Part shown: in pieces, positions 23,656 through 32,394 of the stretch
Layout of the letters: each line of letters begins with the position of its first letter
Numbering within the stretch: position 1 is the stretch's first letter
The notes under the pieces: generated by a model
What the model saw: only the letters and a program-made list of their open reading frames with translations
Database searches by the model: none
Told to the model about the DNA's origin: nothing
Assembly: GCA_020723255.1 (NCBI GenBank)
Contig: DYJH01000015.1
Span: 1-37,297, forward strand
From: Desulfonema limicola
GTDB lineage: Bacteria; Desulfobacterota; Desulfobacteria; Desulfobacterales; RPRI01
Direction of reading: 5' to 3'
DNA length: 37,297 bases
Position numbers and translations under genes: made by a program

Positions 23656-25170
23656 TTACATCTCCTGTGTAACCCTGAATATTTCACTTAGAGTAGTTAC
23701 ACCCTCTTTTACTTTTTTAATCCCGTCTTCAAGCAAAGATCTCATGCCGTTTTTCTTTGCAGCTTGCCTTATGCTGCCAACTTCGGCATCCTTAAGAATC
23801 ATATGGCGTATATTCTCATCTACATAAAGTAATTCGAAGATTCCGGTTCTGCCGAAATAACCTGTATATGAGCATTTTTCACACCCTTTCCCTCTGTAAA
23901 GTCTCACGCCTTCTCCGATGCCGAAGCGTATTAAATCTTCTTTGTTAAGAGCAAGCTCATCAATCTCTTTACAGTCAGGACAGATTACCCTCACAAGCCT
24001 TTGGGCAAGAATCCCTGATATTGTTGAAGAAATCAAAAAATTCTCAACTCCTATATCAATAAGCCTGGTAATGGCGCTTGGAGCATCGTTTGTGTGCAAT
24101 GTTGAAAACACGAGATGCCCTGTAAGGGCTGACTGAATAGCTATTTCGGCTGTCTCCAGATCTCTGATTTCACCAATCATAATTATATCCGGGTCCTGTC
24201 TTACAATATGCCGGAGAATATTGGGGAAATTTAATCCTATCTGCGGTTTGACCTGAATCTGATTGATCCCCTTGAGTTGGTATTCAATAGGATCTTCGAC
24301 AGTAATTATTTTTTTATCCGGGGAGTTTATTTTATCAAGAGCGCCGTAGAGTGTGGTGGTTTTGCCGCTTCCTGTCGGTCCGGTCACAAGGAAAATGCCG
24401 TTTGGCTTCTTAATGAGCTGATTGAAAACCGAAAGAGTGTCTTCGGCAAATCCCAGCCGGTTCAGGTCAATAACTATTCCCTCCTGATCGAGAATTCTCA
24501 TTACCACGCTTTCCCCGTAAAGCACCGGAATACTTGAAACACGAAGATCTATTTCCCTGTTGCCGACAATCATTTTTATACGGCCGTCCTGCGGAAGCCT
24601 TCTTTCTGCTATATTGAGCTTCGACATTATCTTGACTCTTGAAACAACAGCGGCCTGGAGCTTCTTCGGAACAGATTCAATATCATGCAAAACGCCATCT
24701 ATCCTGTATCTGACTTTCAGTTCATCCTCAAACGGTTCTATATGAATATCGCTGGATCTGCTTTCAACAGCCCGTGTAATAAAAAGATTCACAAGCCTGA
24801 TAATGGGCGCTTCAGCGGCAAGGTCTTTGAGGTGTCCGATGTCTTCTTCATCCTCACCCGCAAACTGGACTTCGTTTTCATCTATATTTTCTATTATATG
24901 ATTTATATCGGAAGATTCCTGACCATAGAACTTGGCAATGTAATCATCTATCATTCTGCCGTCGGCCTCATATACCATTACATTTGCTGACAGAGCCACT
25001 CTAAGGGCGTCTATAGTCGCTTTATCCTGAGGGTTTGACATCACAACGGACAGGGAGTTATTTTTCATGTCTATGGGAACGACTTTGTTCTCGCGGATAA
25101 AACGCGAGGATATCCCTTCCACAATGAAGGGTACTTTTGGAAAGGAATCGATTTTTAAGGGAAGGCTCAT
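23656..25170 (-). CDS. gspE: GspE secretion ATPase
   Basis: 504 residues. Short N-terminal domain (~1-110), then the ATPase: Walker A GPTGSGKT at 264-271, Asp box VEDPIEY at 291-297, Walker B DIIMIGEIRD at 328-337, His box TGHLVFSTLHTND at 350-362. A four-Cys zinc site is present (Cys397, Cys400, Cys430, Cys433). It powers pseudopilus assembly from the cytoplasmic face of the platform. The start overlaps the gspD stop by ATGA. Confidence 0.95.
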   Translation of the reverse strand: MSLPLKIDSFPKVPFIVEGISSRFIRENKVVPIDMKNNSLSVVMSNPQDKATIDALRVALSANVMVYEADGRMIDDYIAKFYGQESSDINHIIENIDENEVQFAGEDEEDIGHLKDLAAEAPIIRLVNLFITRAVESRSSDIHIEPFEDELKVRYRIDGVLHDIESVPKKLQAAVVSRVKIMSKLNIAERRLPQDGRIKMIVGNREIDLRVSSIPVLYGESVVMRILDQEGIVIDLNRLGFAEDTLSVFNQLIKKPNGIFLVTGPTGSGKTTTLYGALDKINSPDKKIITVEDPIEYQLKGINQIQVKPQIGLNFPNILRHIVRQDPDIIMIGEIRDLETAEIAIQSALTGHLVFSTLHTNDAPSAITRLIDIGVENFLISSTISGILAQRLVRVICPDCKEIDELALNKEDLIRFGIGEGVRLYRGKGCEKCSYTGYFGRTGIFELLYVDENIRHMILKDAEVGSIRQAAKKNGMRSLLEDGIKKVKEGVTTLSEIFRVTQEM

Positions 25171-27077
25171 TTGACTTCCTGACTCCCTGAATCTTTTTTT
25201 ATTGAAGAATTTTCAAGTATGCGGCTGCCTTCCATCAACTCCTCTTTATTTATCCCCCCCTTGCCTTCTTCGGTAAATTTATCGACAAAACTGGTGGTTA
25301 GAGACTTTGCCTCATTCTGATTCTTTACCACATGAGGTGTAAGAAGTATCACAATCTCAGTTCTCGACTGGTCATCAACCGTATTACCGAAAAGAAAACC
25401 CAAAAGCGGAACCTTGCTCAGCCAGGGAATTCCGGTTCTTGACTTTGTTTTGTCTTCTCTTATAAGACCTCCAATTATAATCGTGTGTCCGTCCTGCACA
25501 ACAAGATTCGTTGAAGCTTCCGTCTTGTTGAGGATAATATCCTTTTGTGTGGCTGAAAGAGTTATTGTTTCATAAGAGGATATCTCCTGTTTTATATCGA
25601 GAGAAACCAGCCCGCTGTCGTTAACCTGCGGTTTTACTTTAAGGATGATTCCGATATCTTTATATTGAATAGTCCTTTGCGGAGCAACCGTCGTAGAGCC
25701 GAAAGTCTCCGATGTAACAATCGGCACCTGCTGACCTACCTGAATACTGGCTTCCCTGTTATCGGATACAAGAATATGGGGAGTCGCAAGCAGTTTCGCT
25801 TTAGACTGGGCTGCCAGTGCGGTGATAACGGCTCTCACCGCATCTCCCGAGTCTGTTCCAACAAATCTAAGACCTGTGCCGGGAAAATTCGCAGGATCGA
25901 GGCTGGATGCGTTGAATTTTATGTTTGCGGGGGAGCCCCCAAAATTTTCGGTATTAATAGACCATGCCAATCCAAGGCTTAAGTTGTCCTTTAACACGAT
26001 CTGGGCAATCATGCCTTCAATCATAACCTGCCTTGGTTCAAGATCTATTTTTGCAATCGCATCTTTTATAATTCCATAGTCTTCGGGAGTTGAGAGCACA
26101 ATAACGGCATTGAGCGTTTCATCTGAAAATATACGTGTAATGCCGGAAACTACGGCTTCTTCGCCGGAAGGCTGCCTTAAAACCTGCGGGCCCTGGACAG
26201 GAATCTTTTGAGATTGCGACGTTACTGCAACTATGGGTTTATCAGCGCCGGACTTTGCGCCAAGAAAAATCTGCTGAAGTTGAGTTGCAATATCTTTTGC
26301 CTTGCCGTTCTGAACAGGATAAACAAAAACCTGCGGACCTTTTTTTTTCTGCTGCTCATTATCGAAAATTTCTACAAGCTCAAGAAGCCTTTTTATATTG
26401 GCATCAGTGTCCACAATAATAATCTGATTGCTCATAGGAACATCAACCATAACAGCATTTGTGGAAACAAACGGTGCAAGAAGCTTTAATACGTCAGATG
26501 ATTGCATGTATCGAATCGGCACCACCTGAAGCAGCGCTTTACCGGACAAAAGTATACTTTTAGAATCTCTCCCAAGTTTCACGGCAGCAGGTTCTTTAGA
26601 GATGTCGCTAATAGGGATAATGCGGTAAAGACCGGACTCTTCCACCACTGCAATACCATTCAGCCTTAAAATAACTTCCATCAGCGGAAGAACATTAGCG
26701 TGGGCCACAGGGGCTGTGGACCTGAATGTAACACGCCCCTTGACACGCGGATCAACGATATAATTTACTTTGAGCACTTGTCCGAAAACAGTTTGAACAA
26801 CCTCATAGACATCTGCATCGTCAAAATTAAGTGCAACCTTGCCTGCTCCGAAGGGACTCTTTTGGGGGGAAACATTTTGAGCTGCCGGTTCTTGTAAGGC
26901 TTTATCGGGTGCAGGAGAAGCTGCAACCTGTTCCTGCGTATTCGCTTCCTGTGCATAAACTGATAATTGAAAAGAAAAGCTTAGAGAAAATATAAAGGTT
27001 AAATATACTGCAAAAAAGCCGACAAGCTTAAAAATAAGCCTTTTTTTATAATTTTTTATTATGTAAAAATATTTCAT
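25167..27077 (-). CDS. gspD: GspD outer-membrane secretin
   Basis: 636 residues. Long signal peptide (to about residue 43, SVYAQ), Pro/Ala-rich linker, N0 domain (~80-156; VALNFDDADVYEVVQTVFGQ), N1 (~180-240), N2/N3 (~250-345), and secretin barrel (~350-585) with VPIVTSETFGSTTVAPQ, TNLVVQDGHTIIIGGL and VPLLGFLFG. The C-terminal tail (586-636) is Lys/Glu/Ser-rich and could be a pilotin contact, though no pilotin gene is recognised. It forms the outer-membrane pore of the system. It follows gspG by 33 bases. Confidence 0.95.
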   Translation of the reverse strand: MKYFYIIKNYKKRLIFKLVGFFAVYLTFIFSLSFSFQLSVYAQEANTQEQVAASPAPDKALQEPAAQNVSPQKSPFGAGKVALNFDDADVYEVVQTVFGQVLKVNYIVDPRVKGRVTFRSTAPVAHANVLPLMEVILRLNGIAVVEESGLYRIIPISDISKEPAAVKLGRDSKSILLSGKALLQVVPIRYMQSSDVLKLLAPFVSTNAVMVDVPMSNQIIIVDTDANIKRLLELVEIFDNEQQKKKGPQVFVYPVQNGKAKDIATQLQQIFLGAKSGADKPIVAVTSQSQKIPVQGPQVLRQPSGEEAVVSGITRIFSDETLNAVIVLSTPEDYGIIKDAIAKIDLEPRQVMIEGMIAQIVLKDNLSLGLAWSINTENFGGSPANIKFNASSLDPANFPGTGLRFVGTDSGDAVRAVITALAAQSKAKLLATPHILVSDNREASIQVGQQVPIVTSETFGSTTVAPQRTIQYKDIGIILKVKPQVNDSGLVSLDIKQEISSYETITLSATQKDIILNKTEASTNLVVQDGHTIIIGGLIREDKTKSRTGIPWLSKVPLLGFLFGNTVDDQSRTEIVILLTPHVVKNQNEAKSLTTSFVDKFTEEGKGGINKEELMEGSRILENSSIKKDSGSQEVK

Positions 27078-27110
27078 TTTTTCTTGTAACCTTGTTGGTT
27101 TTATAAAAAA

Positions 27111-27566
27111 TTATTCCCAGCTTAATACATCTTTGTCTTCTCCTTCACCTCCCGGAGCGTCATCTCTGCCATAAGTAAAAAGATCGTAATCGCCATGTGC
27201 GCCGGGAGACTGATAATGATATGGTTTTCCCCAAGGATCATTCGGGATGCCTTTTTTAGGATATGGCCCGTCCCAGTTATCTGTTCCGGGATTTACGATC
27301 AGCGCATTCAGCCCTTCCTGGGTTGTAGGATATCTGCCTATATCAAGTCTGAAAAGATCCAAAGCCTGCCCAAGCAATTCTATCTGAGCCTTGGCAGTGG
27401 ACTGCTTTCCCTTTCCAACCTTAGAAAAAAGCCTCGGGCCTACAAGCGCAGCCAGAAGCGCAATCATTACCATTACCACCATTATTTCAACGAGAGTGAA
27501 ACCTCGCCTGTATTTATCAATTGATAATTTGCTGACAACACCAGCCGTTAACAGGGACCTTTGCAT
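27111..27566 (-). CDS. gspG: GspG major pseudopilin
   Basis: 151 residues from the ATG at 27566, which has AGGAGG four bases upstream (AGGAGGTATTATG); a longer frame from 27623 would overlap the upstream gene and is unlikely. Prepilin cleavage after Gly22: RRG, then FTLVEIMVVMVMIALLAALV with Glu at +5. GspG signatures follow: LDLFRLDIGRYPTTQEGLNAL, GPYPKKGIPNDPWGKPYHYQ, DLFTYGRDDAPGGEGED. The Asp-rich end fits the calcium site of GspG. First gsp gene of the run, 19 bases after the Wzz-like gene. Confidence 0.95.
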   Translation of the reverse strand: MQRSLLTAGVVSKLSIDKYRRGFTLVEIMVVMVMIALLAALVGPRLFSKVGKGKQSTAKAQIELLGQALDLFRLDIGRYPTTQEGLNALIVNPGTDNWDGPYPKKGIPNDPWGKPYHYQSPGAHGDYDLFTYGRDDAPGGEGEDKDVLSWE

Positions 27567-27585
27567 AATACCTCCTGTATAATCA

Positions 27586-28593
27586 TTAAAGCTTTGGCCT
27601 CCTTTTTCGGAATAAATAGCCATCCCTCAAAGCTTTATAACGCTCAGGCTCTTCCGATTTGATTTTTGATATGCTTTCAAGAATAAATGAGAGAAGAACC
27701 ACAACGAGAAAAGCAGCCAGAACGGATATTATGCATATAAGTGCTCTTTTCGGTTTTACCTCTTTATCTAAATCCGGTGCTATAGGCGGGTCAAGAACCA
27801 TAAATCCATAGTATTTTTGTGCAAGAGCAAAGGTTTCTTTCTCAATTTCTCTTACAAGAAAGTTATAAATTTTTTCCTTAAGCAGAGCATCGCTTGTTTT
27901 TTTAAGTTGCTCATTGAAAAAACGCTGATTCTCTGTTGAATCTTTGAGAACTTCCTCACGAAGCGTATCGCTTAATTCTGTAAGATAATAATCCGCTATT
28001 TTCTTTGCAGTTGATGGTTCAGGATAATGAAACCCAAAGACGATTGTCTTATTTTTATTGTCTTTGTTAACTTTAAGCAGCTCTTTTTGTACGACTTTAA
28101 GTCCGTCCTGAAGAGTTGGCGGTTTATCTTTCGACCCTTTGATAATCCATGTTTTCTTATCTTTATCCCACTCATCGGGGAAAATAAGCGGCATCAGATC
28201 GTACTTGTTAATAACTCTTGAACTAAGAGCCCTGCTTTTTAATAACGTTTCCAGCTTTTCAAGGTCACTGCTGCCGCTGCCAAGACCAAAGTCAGCGGCA
28301 ACCATTGCGCCCAATCCGCCCAAGGCTCTCGGCAGCGAGATTGCGGATTCTTTATCTGAAGGTCTTAGACCAATCGTTGCTTCTGAACGGTATATATTCG
28401 GCATGAGAAGACTTATTATAACAGCAGCAGCTCCTGTGATAATTACAATTGTTATTATCATAACTTTATATTTTACAAGAACAAAAAACATATCAAGCAG
28501 ATTGATCTCATCCCTATCCTCATCAAAACAAGGATAAGCTGGATAATATACATGAGGTGTAATCGGCGGCTTCCGGTCCAGCTTGTCGTCCAT
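27586..28593 (-). CDS. Wzz-type polysaccharide chain-length / co-polymerase protein
   Basis: 335 residues. Two membrane helices (44-64 and 284-305) flank a periplasmic helical region, the PCP layout. After the first helix comes IYRSEATIGLRPSD; before the second is a PKRA-type motif following a Pro-rich stretch (LDPPIAPDLDKEVKPKRA). There is no C-terminal tyrosine kinase domain; the tail is basic (RKRRPKL). It should set chain length and join synthesis to export of an exopolysaccharide. It lies between the SLBB exporter (36 bases away) and gspG. Confidence 0.85.
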   Translation of the reverse strand: MDDKLDRKPPITPHVYYPAYPCFDEDRDEINLLDMFFVLVKYKVMIITIVIITGAAAVIISLLMPNIYRSEATIGLRPSDKESAISLPRALGGLGAMVAADFGLGSGSSDLEKLETLLKSRALSSRVINKYDLMPLIFPDEWDKDKKTWIIKGSKDKPPTLQDGLKVVQKELLKVNKDNKNKTIVFGFHYPEPSTAKKIADYYLTELSDTLREEVLKDSTENQRFFNEQLKKTSDALLKEKIYNFLVREIEKETFALAQKYYGFMVLDPPIAPDLDKEVKPKRALICIISVLAAFLVVVLLSFILESISKIKSEEPERYKALRDGYLFRKRRPKL

Positions 28594-28629
28594 ATGTTTT
28601 CCTTTTATCTGCCAGTAATTATCAACATA

Positions 28630-31623
28630 TTAAAATATCTGCGTAATCGTAATTCCTGCAATTACGGCTATCTGATAAAGAACCTCTGTGATATCTTTCA
28701 CTTCCCGCATAAAAGTCGGTTTTACGATTTTTTCAGGCACAAGTATCGTATCACCGGGATTGATTGGAAGCTCTTCAAATTTTTCCCAAAATCCCCAACG
28801 CTTTCTGTCCTGACTCCAGGAAGCGCCGAAAAATGAAGGTTCCTGTCTGCTGCTGAAAACCGTGCCGTCAACTCTAACAACATATATGGATTCTTCTTCT
28901 GCATTCCTTGTAGGCCCCCCTGTCTGGGCAATATAATATTTTAATGTTTTATCTTTGTTATAAGTAAAGGAACTCGGATTATATACTGCTCCTAAAACAT
29001 TTACAGTAGCAGGTTCTTTAGGAATATACAGACTGTCCCCGCCCTGAAGCTTTATATCGGAAGAACTATTTTTAAATAACTTTACAGGCAGCATTTTCAG
29101 AACAACTCTTCCGCTGGCTTTTGTCAGCTTTAATTTAGCAATAAGCGCTTTTTGGGCAGCCAGAAACTGTCCCTGAGTTGCAAGATCTTCCTTGGATAAT
29201 GCGGATTGGGTTTCTTGAGATGAGAATCTCGCATAATCCTCTTCAAGGCGGCTTAACATATCATCAATTCTTTGCTGCTGAATCTTTTTTTCCGATTCTC
29301 TGGTAAACACAGCGCCCTGCAAATAGGAATATTCAGTAAAACCACCTGCTCTTTGAATAAGTTCAGATATCTTTTCACCTTTACGAATATTATACCTGCC
29401 TGGGAAAAAAACTTCTCCGGTAATTTCAACTTCATTTTTTAATCCCCACCAGTCCGGAATTGCTTTAACTGTTATTACATCCAAAGGTTCCAATTTTTTA
29501 TTGTGGACAGGATCATTATTTAACGCAAGTGTTATGTTAAAAGGTATAACGGAAGTCTCTACCTGCCTGCTCTCGATAATATTCGTCCTTACAAGTTCTG
29601 CTTCCTCCATGTAAGCGGCTGTTTTAACGTTTCCTGCGATTCTGATCAAGTCTGATGCAGTCATGTTTTCAGCATATGGATATTCACCGGGGTTGCTTAC
29701 CATGCCTTTTATGCTTACAATGTATTTTTCCTTAAAATCCCATTTATTATGAACAATAATCCTGTCCTGATCTTCAAGAATAATATTATTGGCAGGATCT
29801 CCGTTCATAGCTTTTTCGAGATTAAGCGTAATAAGGTTAATTTCTGTGGTGTCTTTTTTAATCCTGTACAAATGAGCGATTCCCATAAAAGCATCCCGGG
29901 TAAGATTGCCAGCCTTCAGGATAAGATCTTTTAACCGCATTCCCTTACTGTCTATAAAATAATTGCCGGGATCTCTGACTTGCCCTTCAATACCGGCGCT
30001 GGTTCTTTCCACAAACATAGATTTGTTAAAAACGTACACTTCATCTCTTGGTTCGAGAAGAATATTCTGGGAATCGTCATTATTCAATATGAGTTTTCCA
30101 AGATCAAAGGGGATAAGACTATATCCCATTGCTTCAAGCGGATAACGCTTAATCAGAGCATAATCAAAATATGTATCGATATTCAAGGCCTCTAAATCAG
30201 GAACCACATCAAGAATACGCATCCCCGTCTTGTGTGCATATTGCCCGGGATACTTGACATTGCCATACAGAACAACAGAATTTCTGCTTTCATCAAAAAT
30301 GGAAAATACTTTTACCTGATCCCCGTCTTTAAGAGAAAAATCTTTAGCTTTTTTAAGCTGATCATAGGGAATATCAAGAATAATCTGGAATCGGTTTTCA
30401 TGATACCGCTGTATTTGTACACGATGATTTAAGGCTCTGGGAGTTAAACCTCCGGCAAGATCAACAGCAGTCAACAAGGTTGGATTATCTGTAAATTCAT
30501 ATATGGCAGGCCTTTTCACGTCACCAGATACAGAAACCATGGTTTTTGCCTGGGGAACAAATATTACATCCTGCGACATCAGCCTTACATCTTTTGATGT
30601 ATCGCCTTTTAGCATAAAATCGTAGAGGTCTATTGTGCTAAAAAGTTTTTTTCCTCTTTTTACCTGGATATTTCTGAGAGAACCCAGTTCGGTAGGACCT
30701 CCTGAATAGAGCAACGCATTGGAAACAGTTGCAATCGAGCTTACAGTATAAATTCCCGGAGATTTAACTTCACCTAACACAAAAACCTGTATGGACCTCA
30801 GCTTTCCCATTGAAACAGAAATGTTAACCCCTGTAATAGATTCCGCTTTACCTATGATGACATTGCTCATCTCTTCAAAGGTTAGTCCTGCAACCTGAAT
30901 CGGACCGATTTGCGGAAAATTAATTTTTCCTTCTCTGTCCACCTTCAATATATAGCGGGCATTGATCCTTCCCCACATTAATATCTCTATCTCATCATCA
31001 GGACCAACAACATAATCTCTTGAAACAGGTACATTGGATAGAGGTTCAAAAGTTCCCGGCAATCCCGATAAAAGTTTATGACCAAAAATATAAAGGGGCT
31101 TCTCTTTTTCTGTTTCCGGTTTAGTGTAAGATTCTTCTTCCGGTTTTTCTTTATCCTCAACAACTTCTTTTCCTTTTTCTATAAGAAGCTTATCTTCCTC
31201 TTTATCTTTTTCTTTATCTTCTATTAAGCCTTTTTCTTTAACACCCTTGTATTCCTCTTTTTTTTTGTCTTGTATTATTTCCTTTTCTTTAACACTCTTA
31301 TATTCATCTTTTTTCTTGTCTTGTGTTATTTCCTTTTCTTTAACGCTTTTCTTTTCATTTTGTCTTTTCAGTGCTTCTTTGTTTCCTTCTACTGTTTTTT
31401 CTACCTTTTCAAATAGTTGAGGATTTATATTATTCTGCCTCGCTACTTCCAGTATAGCCTCAATTTCCTGCGGAGTCAGTTTGCTGACATCAATTCCGTT
31501 TACCACGCCTGAAGATACGTTCGTCTCTGCATAGCCATTCTGCAGTAATATGCAGTATAAAAAAAGTATCATAACGCTTGTTAAAATTGCAAAACCACAA
31601 ATTTTAGTGCCTGACAGATTCAT
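28630..31623 (-). CDS. SLBB-repeat polysaccharide export protein (Wza-like, enlarged)
   Basis: 997 residues from the ATG at 31623 (GAGG nearby upstream); a frame starting at 31662 adds 13 residues without support. Signal peptide ~1-32 (QNGYA), no lipobox. Residues ~92-175 are a charged Lys/Glu repeat region. Then the Poly_export domain (~200-277; DYVVGPDDEIEILMWG, DREGKINFPQIGPIQVAG) and seven SLBB repeats beginning near 280, 363, 450, 544, 636, 732 and 874, each with GxVxxPGxY. A C-terminal hydrophobic helix (~977-997) may insert in the outer membrane as in Wza. Wza itself has two to three such repeats and about 380 residues, so this is an extended form. Partner of the Wzz-like protein. Confidence 0.9.
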   Translation of the reverse strand: MNLSGTKICGFAILTSVMILFLYCILLQNGYAETNVSSGVVNGIDVSKLTPQEIEAILEVARQNNINPQLFEKVEKTVEGNKEALKRQNEKKSVKEKEITQDKKKDEYKSVKEKEIIQDKKKEEYKGVKEKGLIEDKEKDKEEDKLLIEKGKEVVEDKEKPEEESYTKPETEKEKPLYIFGHKLLSGLPGTFEPLSNVPVSRDYVVGPDDEIEILMWGRINARYILKVDREGKINFPQIGPIQVAGLTFEEMSNVIIGKAESITGVNISVSMGKLRSIQVFVLGEVKSPGIYTVSSIATVSNALLYSGGPTELGSLRNIQVKRGKKLFSTIDLYDFMLKGDTSKDVRLMSQDVIFVPQAKTMVSVSGDVKRPAIYEFTDNPTLLTAVDLAGGLTPRALNHRVQIQRYHENRFQIILDIPYDQLKKAKDFSLKDGDQVKVFSIFDESRNSVVLYGNVKYPGQYAHKTGMRILDVVPDLEALNIDTYFDYALIKRYPLEAMGYSLIPFDLGKLILNNDDSQNILLEPRDEVYVFNKSMFVERTSAGIEGQVRDPGNYFIDSKGMRLKDLILKAGNLTRDAFMGIAHLYRIKKDTTEINLITLNLEKAMNGDPANNIILEDQDRIIVHNKWDFKEKYIVSIKGMVSNPGEYPYAENMTASDLIRIAGNVKTAAYMEEAELVRTNIIESRQVETSVIPFNITLALNNDPVHNKKLEPLDVITVKAIPDWWGLKNEVEITGEVFFPGRYNIRKGEKISELIQRAGGFTEYSYLQGAVFTRESEKKIQQQRIDDMLSRLEEDYARFSSQETQSALSKEDLATQGQFLAAQKALIAKLKLTKASGRVVLKMLPVKLFKNSSSDIKLQGGDSLYIPKEPATVNVLGAVYNPSSFTYNKDKTLKYYIAQTGGPTRNAEEESIYVVRVDGTVFSSRQEPSFFGASWSQDRKRWGFWEKFEELPINPGDTILVPEKIVKPTFMREVKDITEVLYQIAVIAGITITQIF
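31198..31350 (-). repeat. 51-bp tandem repeat inside the SLBB exporter gene
   Basis: Three copies of a 17-residue unit: KSVKEKEITQDKKKDEY, KSVKEKEIIQDKKKEEY, and a diverged KGVKEKGLIEDKEKDKE. The first two are nearly identical at DNA level, so copy number may vary between strains. Confidence 0.75.
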
Positions 31624-31639
31624 GCTATTTTCCTCAATC

Positions 31640-32164
31640 CTATTTTCCTTCCTTAACTCCAACTTGTTTATAGAGTTCCATAAGTTTTTTTCGCCATCTT
31701 TCCGTTTCGATACGTCCTTTTTCTATCTGCTTATTAGCATATAAAAGATACGATGCATCTTTTCTTTCAAGAGCTTGTTGTTTATAAACAAAACCGCTAT
31801 AAAGCATTTCAGATCCATTAACATAAATTATGTGTAATTGAGATACTTCATCAGTTTCGGGCCGAATTTTTTTTAGCAATTCGAGAAATCTCTTATAAAC
31901 CGGAATCACATCGTTTTTCAATGTTTCATATACATCATGCTCATTCTTATAGTTGACGCCTGTAACAGAAGCATATTTGCTTAACGCAGTTTTTTCAAGA
32001 TTTGCAATATCCAGTATCTCTTGATTGACATAAGCCACAAGATCAACGGCTACCTTTCTTTCAGCGCATCCTTCAAAATTAATAGATATCCCTAAAGATA
32101 TGATAATAGATAGTGGTAATACAAAGGAATATGGAAGAAGGCTTTTTTTTTTCAAACAAGTCAT
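31640..32164 (-). CDS. Predicted lipoprotein, helical, at head of the export operon
   Basis: 174 residues. The signal peptide ends in FEGC (Cys33), a usable lipobox. The rest is helical with many charged residues (YVNQEILDIANLEKTALSKY, LKNDVIPVYKRFLELLKKIR, KQQALERKDASYLLYANKQI). GGAGA lies just before the ATG. First gene of the long - strand run, 16 bases before the SLBB exporter, so it is probably an accessory of polysaccharide export or a pilotin-like helper of the secretin; no family was recognised. Confidence 0.7.
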   Translation of the reverse strand: MTCLKKKSLLPYSFVLPLSIIISLGISINFEGCAERKVAVDLVAYVNQEILDIANLEKTALSKYASVTGVNYKNEHDVYETLKNDVIPVYKRFLELLKKIRPETDEVSQLHIIYVNGSEMLYSGFVYKQQALERKDASYLLYANKQIEKGRIETERWRKKLMELYKQVGVKEGK

Positions 32165-32394
32165 TCTCCGCCATATTTTATAATAATTGACTTGAAAACA
32201 ATCTCTGTGGTAGTGAAATCAGCCATTATTCCAACATATAAAAATATCAAGATAATTGAAGCTCCCCGCTGCAAGCATCGGGATTAGAGCTCGCTATTGA
32301 TGTCCAATAAATTTTAATAAATGCCGGGTTATTTTTGTAAGTTACTATCATATACACATCTATATATCAAGAGACATATCGGATTTTTATAAGA
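32165..32394. promoter_or_regulatory. Divergent promoter region
   Basis: Separates the - strand export/secretion run from the + strand yjbH-like gene. For the + side, TTGTAA (32335-32340), 17 bases, ATCTAT (32358-32363) is a weak sigma-70-like pair. For the - side only AT-rich sequence was seen. No operator palindrome stood out. Confidence 0.4.
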
